Shown here one piece after another: positions 9,774-17,994 of a DNA stretch of 64,000 nucleotides. This DNA comes from an uncultured Poribacteria bacterium (lineage in GTDB: Bacteria; Poribacteria; WGA-4E; WGA-3G), in NCBI GenBank assembly GCA_951828385.1, contig OX639973.1:3959200-4023199 (forward strand). Reading direction: 5' to 3'. A model generated the notes under the pieces. That model saw only the letters and a list, made by a program, of their open reading frames with translations. It was not told where the DNA came from and ran no database searches. A program made the translations under genes and the position numbers. Each line of letters opens with the position of its first letter. The first letter of the stretch is position 1.

Positions 9774-10538
9774 ATGTTCAGCAAATTCGCGGTGCCAGTG
9801 GCGATCCTATTCGCGGTATTAGGGATATGGGAAGGAGCCGTGCATCTTTTCGAGATACCGCGCTACATTCTGCCGGCACCCTCGAAAATTGTGGTGACAC
9901 TATTTGTGGAACACTCACAGTTACTGAGACATACGCTTGTAACCTTGGAAGAGATGCTCCTTGGATTTGCCCTCGCGGTTGGCATCGGCATTCCATTAGC
10001 GGTGCTGATGTTCGAGTTTCCTGTGCTGGAGAAAGCCTTCTATCCGTATGTTATCGGTTCACAAACGGTGCCGGTGTTTGCTATTGCGCCACTGTTGGTA
10101 CTGTGGTTCGGCTTCGGGATTGCCTCAAAAGTCGTTATGGCGGCACTGATTGTATTCTTCGCGATCGTGCTGAACACCTTAGACGGCTTGAAATCCACCG
10201 ATCCGGACACGGTAAATCTATTTCGGATTTTGCGGGCGACTCGGTGGCAGATACTTTGGAAGGTACGCATTCCATCAGCACTCCCGTTTATCTTCTCCGG
10301 TGCGAAGATCGGTATATCCATTTCTACGATTGGTGCGGTCATCGGTGAATGGGTGGGTGCGAAGGCTGGACTCGGCTTTCTTATGTTGTATGCCAACGGG
10401 CGACTCGAGATTTCACTTGTGTTTGCCGCTATTTTCTGTTTAACACTTTTAGGTTTAGGTCTTTTTGGATTGATGACGCTGTTGGAGCGTTACGCAATGC
10501 CGTGGCGACATCAGCACAACACATTAGATACTCGGTAG
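9774..10538 (+). CDS. ABC transporter permease of the ThiX/SsuC type (thiamin precursor uptake)
   Basis: 254 residues with about six membrane segments and the BPD_transp_1 fold of nitrate/taurine/pyrimidine-precursor permeases. PRYILPAPSKI near the N-terminus and the EAA-like loop (LRATRWQILWKVRIPSALPFIFSGAKI) are typical. Placement behind a TPP riboswitch and before an NMT1-like binding protein points to import of a hydroxymethylpyrimidine precursor across the inner membrane. The matching ATPase (ThiZ) is not in the cluster. AAGGGGTGG lies upstream of the ATG. Confidence 0.88.
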   Translation: MFSKFAVPVAILFAVLGIWEGAVHLFEIPRYILPAPSKIVVTLFVEHSQLLRHTLVTLEEMLLGFALAVGIGIPLAVLMFEFPVLEKAFYPYVIGSQTVPVFAIAPLLVLWFGFGIASKVVMAALIVFFAIVLNTLDGLKSTDPDTVNLFRILRATRWQILWKVRIPSALPFIFSGAKIGISISTIGAVIGEWVGAKAGLGFLMLYANGRLEISLVFAAIFCLTLLGLGLFGLMTLLERYAMPWRHQHNTLDTR

Positions 10539-10579
10539 GCGTGCCTCACGCATATCGGACTATTAGAAAGGAAATTCTC

Positions 10580-11569
10580 ATGAAAACAGCAATTTGCTTA
10601 ATGTTTCTCATCAGTTGTGGTATACTTTTAACTGGACATATTGACAGCAACGCGGACAGCCATCAGAAGGTGTCTGAAATGGAAAAGGTTACGTTGCTTC
10701 TCGATTGGGCACCCAACATAGACCACGCGCCGCTTTATGTTGCGCAAGAGCATAAGATTTTCGCCAAACACGGGTTGGAAGTCGAATTACTTTGGGGCGG
10801 TGACCCGGATGCACCTCTCAAATTGGTGGCGGCGGGGAAATATCCATTTGCCGTGAGTTATCAACAGAGCGTGACAATTGCGCGAGCCGGTGAAGAAGTT
10901 TTACCGGTCAAATCCATCGGCTTACTCGTTGAGCATCCGCTTAACACGATTAGTTTTCTGAAGAAGACCGGCATAAAAACGCCCGCAGATTTCAAAGGAA
11001 AAAAAATCGGATACACAGTCGCACCATTGGATGTCCTTCTGTTTAACGCCATCGCGGCGAATGCTGGATTATCCGAAGATGACTACGAACTGATAAACGT
11101 AGGCGCGAATATTGTGGCACCTATGCTCAGCGGTCAAATTGATGCAGTGATCGGTCCCTTTCGGAATTACGAAATTAATTTGTTGAAACTTGAAGGCGCA
11201 GAAGCCGGTTATTTCGCCCTTGAGAAATACGGTATTCCGGATTATTATGAATTAGTAATTATTACTAACGACGCTTACTTGGAAAACCATCAGGAAAGGG
11301 CTAAAAAACTGATGTTGGCGATTCAGGAAGCGATTAAATTTACGAAGGAAAAACCCGACGATGCGCTTCAACTGTTTTTTCAGGCGAACCCTGATGCCAG
11401 TAAAGCATTAGAAGAATTGGCATTTCGGGATACGCTTGATGTATTCGCGACAACACAGGTGCAATCCGTGGAAAAATGGGATGCGTTTGCAAAATTCGCA
11501 TACGAAAAAGGGTTAATCCCCAAAACAGTTGCAGCCAAAGATTGTTTCGTCAACATCTTAGAAGAATAA
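10580..11569 (+). CDS. ThiY-like substrate-binding protein (NMT1/THI5 family)
   Basis: 329 residues from the ATG at 10580, which has AAAGGA upstream; the frame is open further upstream but overlaps the permease. A signal peptide (KTAICLMFLISCGILLTG) is followed by VTLLLDWAPNIDHAPLYVA, the signature of NMT1/THI5-like periplasmic binding proteins, then AKHGLEVELLWGGD and YPFAVSYQQS. It probably binds a pyrimidine precursor of thiamin in the periplasm for the upstream permease. The riboswitch supports the thiamin assignment over nitrate or taurine. Confidence 0.9.
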   Translation: MKTAICLMFLISCGILLTGHIDSNADSHQKVSEMEKVTLLLDWAPNIDHAPLYVAQEHKIFAKHGLEVELLWGGDPDAPLKLVAAGKYPFAVSYQQSVTIARAGEEVLPVKSIGLLVEHPLNTISFLKKTGIKTPADFKGKKIGYTVAPLDVLLFNAIAANAGLSEDDYELINVGANIVAPMLSGQIDAVIGPFRNYEINLLKLEGAEAGYFALEKYGIPDYYELVIITNDAYLENHQERAKKLMLAIQEAIKFTKEKPDDALQLFFQANPDASKALEELAFRDTLDVFATTQVQSVEKWDAFAKFAYEKGLIPKTVAAKDCFVNILEE

Positions 11570-11587
11570 CTGTTTTCCGTTGAATTA

Positions 11588-12724
11588 ATGATGCACAAGA
11601 AGATTATTATCATCGGCGGCGGCGTGATTGGACTGGGTATAGGGTGGCAGCTTGCGAAAGCGGGTGCCGCCGTTACTATCTATGAGCGTGCGGAGGTCGG
11701 GCGTGCCGCTTCATGGGCAGCCGCCGGTATGCTCGCGCCGCTCGCTGAAGCACATAGCGAAGAACCGGAACTGCTCAAACTCGGCTGCGAAAGTTTAGAC
11801 CGCTATCCGCAATGGACTGCCGAATTAGAGGCGGACGCGGAGATGTCTATCGGCTATCGGGTGGAAGGCACGCTCATTGTCGGATTAGAGCCTGACGATA
11901 CGCATCAACTTCGCCATATTTATGAGGCACAACAGCACTTACGGCTTGATGTGAATTGGCTGAATGGACGAGAGGCGCGTGACATTGAATCTGCGCTCTC
12001 GCCGCGCGTGACCGCAGCGATTCATTGTGCAAGCGACTATCAAGTTGACAACCGACGCATGGTAACAGCGCTGCAACGTGCTTACCGAGCGTCTGGTGGG
12101 GTGTTGCACGAAAGGAGTGCTATTGAGAGGGTCGTCATAAAAGATGGAATTGCAACCGGTGTTCAGGTGCAGGGTGATTTCCAAGAAGCCGACATTGTTA
12201 TCCTCTCGGCGGGCTGTTGGTCGGCACAAGTTGAAGGGATTCCAGAGACGATCCTTCCACCGGTGCGTCCTGTGAAAGGGCAGATGTTGGCACTGCAGAT
12301 GGAAGAAGGTATTGCTATCAATTCAGTTATCCGCACCGTCAGAGCGCGGTATCCGGTGCCGGTATATCTGGTGCCGAGAGCGGATGGCCGGCTCATCGTC
12401 GGCGCGACGAGCGAGGAGATGGGATTTGACACGCGTTTAACCGCTGGTGGTGTGTTTGAACTTCTTCGCGGGGCATGGGAAGCGGTGCCGGGTGTTTATG
12501 AGCTGCCTATTTTGGAGACGTGGACAGGCTTACGTCCGGGTAGCAGAGACAATGCGCCTATACTCGGCAAAACGCCTATTGAGAATCTGATATACGCGAC
12601 AGGGCATTATCGCAACGGTATTCTGCTCACACCTGTTACGGCTTATGAGATAGCCAAACTAATTTTGACCGGTGAGACTTCAGAGACAATCGCTCCGTTC
12701 CAGTTAGACCGGTTTTTAAGGTAG
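11588..12724 (+). CDS. thiO: ThiO, glycine oxidase
   Basis: 378 residues, an FAD-dependent oxidase of the DAO family. The dinucleotide-binding motif IIIIGGGVIGLGIGWQLA is at the N-terminus, followed by ERAEVGRAASWAAAGMLAP, the ThiO hallmark. The C-terminus has WTGLRPGSRDNAPILG and ATGHYRNGILLTP. ThiO converts glycine to the imine (dehydroglycine) used by ThiG for the thiazole ring. Two adjacent ATG codons open the gene; no strong ribosome site is visible, and coupling to the upstream gene is likely. Confidence 0.95.
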   Translation: MMHKKIIIIGGGVIGLGIGWQLAKAGAAVTIYERAEVGRAASWAAAGMLAPLAEAHSEEPELLKLGCESLDRYPQWTAELEADAEMSIGYRVEGTLIVGLEPDDTHQLRHIYEAQQHLRLDVNWLNGREARDIESALSPRVTAAIHCASDYQVDNRRMVTALQRAYRASGGVLHERSAIERVVIKDGIATGVQVQGDFQEADIVILSAGCWSAQVEGIPETILPPVRPVKGQMLALQMEEGIAINSVIRTVRARYPVPVYLVPRADGRLIVGATSEEMGFDTRLTAGGVFELLRGAWEAVPGVYELPILETWTGLRPGSRDNAPILGKTPIENLIYATGHYRNGILLTPVTAYEIAKLILTGETSETIAPFQLDRFLR

Positions 12725-12726
12725 TA

Positions 12727-12743
12727 GGCACACGCCGTGTGCC
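12727..12743. repeat. Short palindromic hairpin between thiO and thiS
   Basis: GGCACACGCCGTGTGCC: a 7 bp perfect stem with a 3-base loop, two bases after the thiO stop. There is no U-tract, so it is more likely an mRNA-stability or REP-like element than a terminator. Confidence 0.55.
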
Positions 12744-12762
12744 GTAACCAACTTGAAAAAAA

Positions 12763-12969
12763 ATGAAGATACGCGTGAATGGCGAAGAAACAGAGGTTCG
12801 CCTCAATTTAAATGTTTATGATTTGCTGGTTGCTTTAGAACTGGATCCAGTACGGTCGGGTATCGCTGTTGCCGTGGATCGGGAGGTAATCCCGAAAACG
12901 GAGTGGCAGGCGATGGAATTGCGTGAAAATAGCGATGTAGAGATAATACGCGCTGTCCAAGGTGGTTAG
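12763..12969 (+). CDS. thiS: ThiS, sulfur carrier protein
   Basis: 68 residues, ubiquitin-like, ending in the diagnostic Gly-Gly (RAVQGG). The MKIRVNGEE opening and the central ALELDPVRSGIAVAVDREVI and ENSDVEIIRAVQGG segments fit ThiS. The C-terminal glycine is adenylated and thiocarboxylated to deliver sulfur for thiazole formation by ThiG. It lies between thiO and thiG as in many bacteria. The adenylyltransferase ThiF is not in the window. Confidence 0.95.
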   Translation: MKIRVNGEETEVRLNLNVYDLLVALELDPVRSGIAVAVDREVIPKTEWQAMELRENSDVEIIRAVQGG

Positions 12970-13148
12970 TGTATTTGTAAGGTTCACTGGTAGGGGAATT
13001 GACTCCGAAAAGCACTTGATAGACCGGTTTGTTACTTGTTATACTAATTGGAAAAGCACGAGGATAGACTTGTAGGCACAATACTGTGCAAAGTTAAGAG
13101 GTTCGCTGGATTCAACAAAAACGGAGCGAAAATTCAATCGTTAAAAAT

Positions 13149-13922
13149 ATGCCAGAATTCAAACTCGCAGATCAAACATATACATCACGGTTACTCATCG
13201 GAACGGCGGGGTACCCGAATTTTCATATAATGACAGAGGCTATTGCTGCGAGCGGTGCCGAGATTGCCACGGTGTCAATGCGGCGTGTGAAATGGACGGA
13301 TAATACATCTGGCGAAAATCTGTTCGCACTCTTACGTGAACGGGGTATGACGATCCTCCCCAATACTGCTGGCTGTTTCACAGCGAAGGACGCGATCCTA
13401 ACTGCGAACCTTGCGCGCGAAGCACTTGAGACAGTGCTTATCAAACTCGAAGTGATTGGGGATGAACAGACGCTATTCCCGGATGTGGAGCAGCTGCTCC
13501 GCGCGGCGGAGACACTTGTCAAAGACGGTTTCACTGTGCTCCCGTATTGTAACGATGATCCGATTACCTGTAAGAAATTGGAAGATATTGGGTGTGCGGC
13601 TGTGATGCCGTTAGGCGCGCCGATTGGATCAGGGATGGGGATTCGGAATCCGTATAATATTCAGATTATCCGAGATCTTGTGCGGGTACCGCTCATTGTG
13701 GATGCGGGGGTCGGGACAGCATCGGATGCGGCGATAGCGATGGAGTTGGGGTGTGATGGTGTTCTGCTCAACACGGCAGTGGCAAAGGCGCATCGTCCGG
13801 TGCTGATGGCGGAGGCGATGAAAAAAGCGGTCGAAGCAGGGAGAGCCGCGTTTTTAGCAGGACGGATTCCTCGGAAACTCTACGCGACAGCTTCAAGTCC
13901 ACAAACGGGAATGATTGAATAG
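13149..13922 (+). CDS. thiG: ThiG, thiazole synthase
   Basis: 257 residues, a TIM-barrel enzyme that joins deoxyxylulose phosphate, dehydroglycine and ThiS thiocarboxylate into the thiazole phosphate. Motifs include [26 protein letters not shown], the Schiff-base lysine in [10 protein letters not shown] (Lys99), [34 protein letters not shown] and [11 protein letters not shown]. The ATG at 13149 has no clear Shine-Dalgarno; a 179-base gap separates it from thiS and holds no recognised element. Confidence 0.96.
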   Translation: MPEFKLADQTYTSRLLIGTAGYPNFHIMTEAIAASGAEIATVSMRRVKWTDNTSGENLFALLRERGMTILPNTAGCFTAKDAILTANLAREALETVLIKLEVIGDEQTLFPDVEQLLRAAETLVKDGFTVLPYCNDDPITCKKLEDIGCAAVMPLGAPIGSGMGIRNPYNIQIIRDLVRVPLIVDAGVGTASDAAIAMELGCDGVLLNTAVAKAHRPVLMAEAMKKAVEAGRAAFLAGRIPRKLYATASSPQTGMIE

Positions 13923-13962
13923 CGGCAAGTTTACTTTTGCTAAAAGAGATTAGAGTCACTGC

Positions 13963-14448
13963 GTGAAAACACTTCTTCACAACTGGAAAATTTACCTTGA
14001 TACGTGTTGTTTGAATCGTCCCTTTAATGATCAGACACAGGCTCGGATTCGTCAGGAAACTGGAGCTATCCAGACTCTTCTCAAGTACTGTTTCACAGAA
14101 CGATGGCTCTGGATTACGAGTGATGTCTTGATTTTTGAAGTCAACAACACCCCAAATCAAATCCAACGCGATTACATGAAAACTCAGTTGGATTGTGCGT
14201 ATCAAAACGTCTCGGTAGGTGCAATTGAAAATACGAGAGGCCAAGAACTTGAAGCCTTGGGATTTAAATGGTTTGATGCCTTGCATCTTGCCTGTGCAGA
14301 GAGCAGCAAGGTTGATGTCTTCCTCACAACAGACGATAGATTGATCAGGAGAGCTAACCGCATCAGGGCACTACTTCAAGTTCGCGTCGAAAACCCTTAT
14401 ATCTGGTTACAGGAGGAGATTAGAGATGAACGTATTAGGGATGACTAA
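13963..14448 (+). CDS. PIN-domain protein, candidate toxin ribonuclease
   Basis: 161 residues from a GTG at 13963. PIN-domain acidic residues are in place: Asp13 in IYLDTCCLNRPF, Glu59 in VLIFEVNN, Asp105 in FDALHLACAE and Asp124/125 in FLTTDDRLIRRA. PIN toxins of this LDTCCLNRPF type usually cleave RNA and pair with a small antitoxin gene. Here no antitoxin-like ORF is visible upstream; instead the 3' end overlaps the next gene by 23 bases. Toxin activity is inferred from the family only. Confidence 0.85.
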   Translation: MKTLLHNWKIYLDTCCLNRPFNDQTQARIRQETGAIQTLLKYCFTERWLWITSDVLIFEVNNTPNQIQRDYMKTQLDCAYQNVSVGAIENTRGQELEALGFKWFDALHLACAESSKVDVFLTTDDRLIRRANRIRALLQVRVENPYIWLQEEIRDERIRDD

Positions 14449-14923
14449 TATTGAGTTTTTTGAACTTGGTATTGCAACGCTTTTGGAGAAACTCGGTCCA
14501 GCTGGAGTGTCTCGGTTCCTCAGGCAGTGTGAACCAGGGACGGGCGATTATACGGTTGAGCGGCATGAATGGCTCGATAAAATTGATAGGGAAACGGGCA
14601 TCAAAGAAATCAAAAAGATTCAAAACGCGCGCGCGGCCGGTCAGTTGGATCGAAAATTCGCATCCCTCGCGAAGGAGGTTCTTGCTGGAGAGAGAAAACT
14701 GCTGCCAAAAAAGGTTCAAAAGCTGACAGATACGGAACTTTATGAACTTGCAGTGGAAATCCTGGCAGAGAAACTTACCCCCGGTGGACTGATTGGCTTC
14801 TTTTTGCAGTGTAACCCGGTAACAGGTGACTGCTCTGTCAATCGGCATATATGGCTGGATAAACTTGAGAAGGGAAGGGTTCTTCAGGATATCCTCGCGA
14901 GCGGGGAAAAACGCAACGATTAA
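14426..14923 (+). CDS. Protein with two copies of a ~45-residue domain, possible partner of the PIN protein
   Basis: 165 residues, starting inside the 3' end of the PIN gene with a strong site (AGGAGGAGATTAGAG-ATG). Residues 8-53 and 103-146 are clear copies of one unit: F/L-F/Y-EL-x-I/V-x3-L-x-EKL-x-P-x-G-x4-F-x2-QC-x-P-x-TGD-x2-V-x-RH-x-WLDK. The linker (54-102) is rich in Lys/Arg. No known DNA-binding or enzymatic motif is visible. The overlap with a PIN toxin-like gene suggests an antitoxin or partner, but the order (second in the pair) is the reverse of most VapBC modules. I do not recognise a named family. Confidence 0.8.
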   Translation: MNVLGMTNIEFFELGIATLLEKLGPAGVSRFLRQCEPGTGDYTVERHEWLDKIDRETGIKEIKKIQNARAAGQLDRKFASLAKEVLAGERKLLPKKVQKLTDTELYELAVEILAEKLTPGGLIGFFLQCNPVTGDCSVNRHIWLDKLEKGRVLQDILASGEKRND

Positions 14924-14986
14924 AGGACAAATAGGATTAGTGTCACAAACTTATTCAACTTTGCCCAGCAAAATCTATAAAAAATA

Positions 14987-16192
14987 ATGAAAAAAAACTT
15001 CTTCTCTTTAGGATTATGCCTCCTCACCTTTATACATCTCGGAGTGAGTTCCCTCTGCGCGCAACTTCAGACTGAACTTGGACAGAGCCTCTTGGAAAAG
15101 GAACCCGAAACGTCAGAAGCGGACTCTGCAAAGTTGACAGTCAGTGCCCATCTCTCGAATACGTTCAACAATCATATTGAGCTCGGTTTGAGTGTGGATC
15201 CGTACACGAGCAGCCTCGCTGGAGAAGAAGACCCGCAACTTTCAGGTTTGATTAACCGCTTCGGTGTGAACTTAGGTGGAGATTTACCGATCACCGATAA
15301 ACTTCGCGTCCAATTACAATATACGCCCCAAGTTGAAAACTACACCGGTGCCGAAGGCAAACTCAACGAATTTGATGCGTTCAGTAACGTGCTTTCAACA
15401 GAACTGAGTTTTAAGCCTGTTACAAGTTTACCACCGCTCGTTGCTTCGTATCAGTTACAACGTTTCGTCCGTACCTTGGATGTCTATAACAACATAGAAC
15501 AACACCTCGGTCTGCGCTTCGGACGGGTGCTGGAATATAATTTCCGCTTACACCGGTTTGACGATGAAGACTCACGTAGAGAGGACTTCCTACTTGTTGG
15601 GTCTAACAACCATAAAGTGACGACGCGTCTGCAGTTTGGGATCCTTAGACAGATGCTCGGTAAACTGGAATACGGGATAGAACACGGCAGCTACCAAACC
15701 AATTTGAACAACCTGATCTTAGGTATAACAGGGCTTGAGGACAATGAACGCCGAAAGGATTGGCGACATATCGGCTCCGCGAAACTGATACAGGTAGCAA
15801 CGGAACGGCTCATGTTTCAGGAGGAGGTTAACCTATTCCTGAACCGCTCCAATGTCGATTTCTTTAATTTCGTCAGCACTGAAGTCGCAGCAAGTGCTTT
15901 TTACAGACTTGAGACCGGACGGTGGCTTCGGTTTCGTCTCTCCAGACTGTGGGTGGCGTTTGAAGGCAGACAGATTCTGAACGCGTCGGGAATTATCTCG
16001 GAAGATGCTCCGGAGCGTCAGGATACACAGATAGGCGCGAATGTCCAGTTGAACTGGCAATTCAACCCATATCTAACGCTGAACGCCGATTATCAGATTA
16101 CCCAAAACCGAACGAACGAAGAAGATCCATTTCTCGATTTCCTCAATTACACGCATACGATCGCAACCGTCACGCTCCGCGGCGCGTATTGA
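14987..16192 (+). CDS. Predicted outer-membrane beta-barrel protein
   Basis: 401 residues with a signal peptide (KKNFFSLGLCLLTFIHLGVSSLCA). The mature chain is made of alternating amphipathic segments such as RVQLQYTPQVENY, LLVGSNNHKVTTRLQFGIL and LTLNADYQITQNRT, and it ends in an aromatic residue (TVTLRGAY), the usual barrel C-terminal signature recognised by BamA. No transport family is recognised; a porin-like or surface function is plausible. It is transcribed convergently with the neighbour at 16214. Confidence 0.75.
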   Translation: MKKNFFSLGLCLLTFIHLGVSSLCAQLQTELGQSLLEKEPETSEADSAKLTVSAHLSNTFNNHIELGLSVDPYTSSLAGEEDPQLSGLINRFGVNLGGDLPITDKLRVQLQYTPQVENYTGAEGKLNEFDAFSNVLSTELSFKPVTSLPPLVASYQLQRFVRTLDVYNNIEQHLGLRFGRVLEYNFRLHRFDDEDSRREDFLLVGSNNHKVTTRLQFGILRQMLGKLEYGIEHGSYQTNLNNLILGITGLEDNERRKDWRHIGSAKLIQVATERLMFQEEVNLFLNRSNVDFFNFVSTEVAASAFYRLETGRWLRFRLSRLWVAFEGRQILNASGIISEDAPERQDTQIGANVQLNWQFNPYLTLNADYQITQNRTNEEDPFLDFLNYTHTIATVTLRGAY

Positions 16193-16213
16193 AGTAGCGT
16201 TTGAGTTCCGTTC

Positions 16214-17752
16214 TCAACGCGCTGTTCGCTGTCCTTTATAGAGTCTTAACTTCCCTTCCGATGCAATCAACGTATAACACGCCGCAATCGCCTCGGCGAC
16301 AATCGGTTCGTCTGGCGTGTCCCATAGCAGTAGATAATCCACATTGTCAGCATAATCGCAGAGGTCAATCCTTTCAGGTTCCCAGTGGACGACCTGCACC
16401 CACTCCTTCTCCGCTAATGGCGTTTCAAAATCGGTGTTGAAACGGATTGGAAAATAATCGAATTGTATCTCATAGTTGCCGAGATTGATACAACCGTTGT
16501 CAAGACAGTAGTAATTGGCGGCATTGACAAAGATACCTACACGTTCGGAGCTGCCTCTCGGATCAAAGTGAAGCGGGAGGATGACACTGTTTTTCTCAAC
16601 CCGTTGGACAAAAGCGTTAAACGCTCGAATTTCGGCATTGAGATTTTTGAACAGGACACCGACATAAACGAGGTTGATGAGGGCGAGCAGCGTGGCGACG
16701 GCTGTAAATGCGCGTTTCCATTGGCGGTTGTCGAATCCACGAAACCATGCGAATATAGCGAGGGTGGCTAAAATGGCGAGTCTGTCGTTGACCCAACCGC
16801 CGGGCCCGATAGAGTTGGGTAGGATAAAATAGAGTCCAAGAAGCACTCCAGTGAGACAGAGAAACGCTTTTTGTCCAGTATGTTCTGCTGTGGTGCCTCT
16901 TCTATTTTGCCAGATTGTTGCAACAACGAGAAAAAGTAGAAAAGCAGAGACACCCCCAGAAATCCAACTTGGCGGATCGGTATAGGAGACGAGTACGTGC
17001 ATACCCATCAGGTTAGCGAACAACTCTCCGACCCGTCCAAATCCAAATTCAGGCGGTTCTCCCGCCAATAAATCAGAGGTAGGGAGGTAGACGAGAAGCA
17101 ACATGGCTGCGGGTAAGAGGTAGCATCCGGTCATCAGAATTCGCTTGAAGTCTCGCCTGAAATGGAGAAGTGCCAACAAGGCGATAGAAAACAAGATGAA
17201 TGCGTAAGAGATAAGATGTGCGAAATAGGTGATGATGATGAGTAGGTTGAGTAGGATGATACGGTTCCTGTTCATCTCATCTTTATGTTTCCACCAATAG
17301 CCGAGGGCGAGGAAGAAAAGTGGCACGCTGAGAGCAAAGTTGTAGAAACCCATCAAGAAAAGGTAATTGTAAACAAAGGTGAAACTCAGTATGACGAGTG
17401 CCTGTCGTCCGCGTTGTACGGCGTTGAGAAAATAATAGATTGCGAGTGGGAAGAGGATGACATAGAGACTCAGAAAGATTTTCTCGGCGATGAGAGCTGG
17501 AAAGACAAACATCAACACTGCCAACGAAAAGTGGGAAAGCCAGTTGGGAAAAGGGTACCAGTTAATTTCGTAATAGTCGCTAAACTGATATTCAGGATTG
17601 TTGTATTCTGTTAATATTTGTGAGTTATAGACGTGACTCACGCCATCTTGTGTCGGAAAATAGGCGAACAACCATATCGGTAACAGATAAACAACGATTA
17701 ACACACCGATCAAAAGTGCCCCTTTTGTGTAGAAACGGGAGAAGAATTCCAT
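16214..17752 (-). CDS. Polytopic membrane protein, GT-C glycosyltransferase-like
   Basis: About 512 residues from the ATG at 17752, which is preceded by AAAGGAAAG; a TTG five codons upstream is less likely because it overlaps that site. About 11-12 membrane segments are followed by a soluble C-terminal part (about 395-512). The first loop contains PTQDGVSHVYNS, where GT-C enzymes carry a catalytic acidic residue, and the hydrophobic layout resembles dolichyl-phosphate-mannose-type transferases. The assignment rests on topology and this loop; the sugar and acceptor are unknown. Confidence 0.65.
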   Translation of the reverse strand: MEFFSRFYTKGALLIGVLIVVYLLPIWLFAYFPTQDGVSHVYNSQILTEYNNPEYQFSDYYEINWYPFPNWLSHFSLAVLMFVFPALIAEKIFLSLYVILFPLAIYYFLNAVQRGRQALVILSFTFVYNYLFLMGFYNFALSVPLFFLALGYWWKHKDEMNRNRIILLNLLIIITYFAHLISYAFILFSIALLALLHFRRDFKRILMTGCYLLPAAMLLLVYLPTSDLLAGEPPEFGFGRVGELFANLMGMHVLVSYTDPPSWISGGVSAFLLFLVVATIWQNRRGTTAEHTGQKAFLCLTGVLLGLYFILPNSIGPGGWVNDRLAILATLAIFAWFRGFDNRQWKRAFTAVATLLALINLVYVGVLFKNLNAEIRAFNAFVQRVEKNSVILPLHFDPRGSSERVGIFVNAANYYCLDNGCINLGNYEIQFDYFPIRFNTDFETPLAEKEWVQVVHWEPERIDLCDYADNVDYLLLWDTPDEPIVAEAIAACYTLIASEGKLRLYKGQRTAR

Positions 17753-17817
17753 CGTCTTTCCTTTCAACTTTTCGGTTTACATTAAGGTCTCCAAATCATG
17801 CTGTAACAGATTCGGTC

Positions 17818-17845
17818 TTGAAATTTTTAGGGCTTCAGATATAAT
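17818..17845 (+). promoter_or_regulatory. Promoter of the glutamine synthetase-like gene
   Basis: TTGAAA (17818-17823) and perfect TATAAT (17840-17845) with a 16 bp spacer. It gives a leader of about 140 nt before the start codon at 17995. Confidence 0.6.
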
Positions 17846-17899
17846 GTTATCATGTTTTGGCGTTTTATGGATAGCATTTTTATTTGATGAAAACATACC

Positions 17900-17970
17900 G
17901 GTCGCGTCGGGCTCTGGTGAAAGCGACCTTTTAGGAGGATTTCACCTCATTTTCGAGGTACTACCTCCTA
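17900..17970 (+). promoter_or_regulatory. Two consecutive hairpins in the glnT leader
   Basis: First hairpin: GGTCGC (17900-17905) pairs with GCGACC (17923-17928) and is followed by TTTT, which could be a weak terminator. Second: TAGGAGG (17932-17938) pairs with CCTCCTA (17964-17970), with an inner ACCTC/GAGGT stem. They lie between promoter and gene, so attenuation is conceivable; they could equally be a REP-like insert. Confidence 0.5.
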
Positions 17971-17994
17971 CACAAGTTATGGGAGAATAGTTCT

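Noticed and set aside
10349-10579. Upstream extension of the ThiY-like reading frame
   Set aside because: It overlaps the permease gene, and the ATG at 10580 has a ribosome site followed by a signal peptide.
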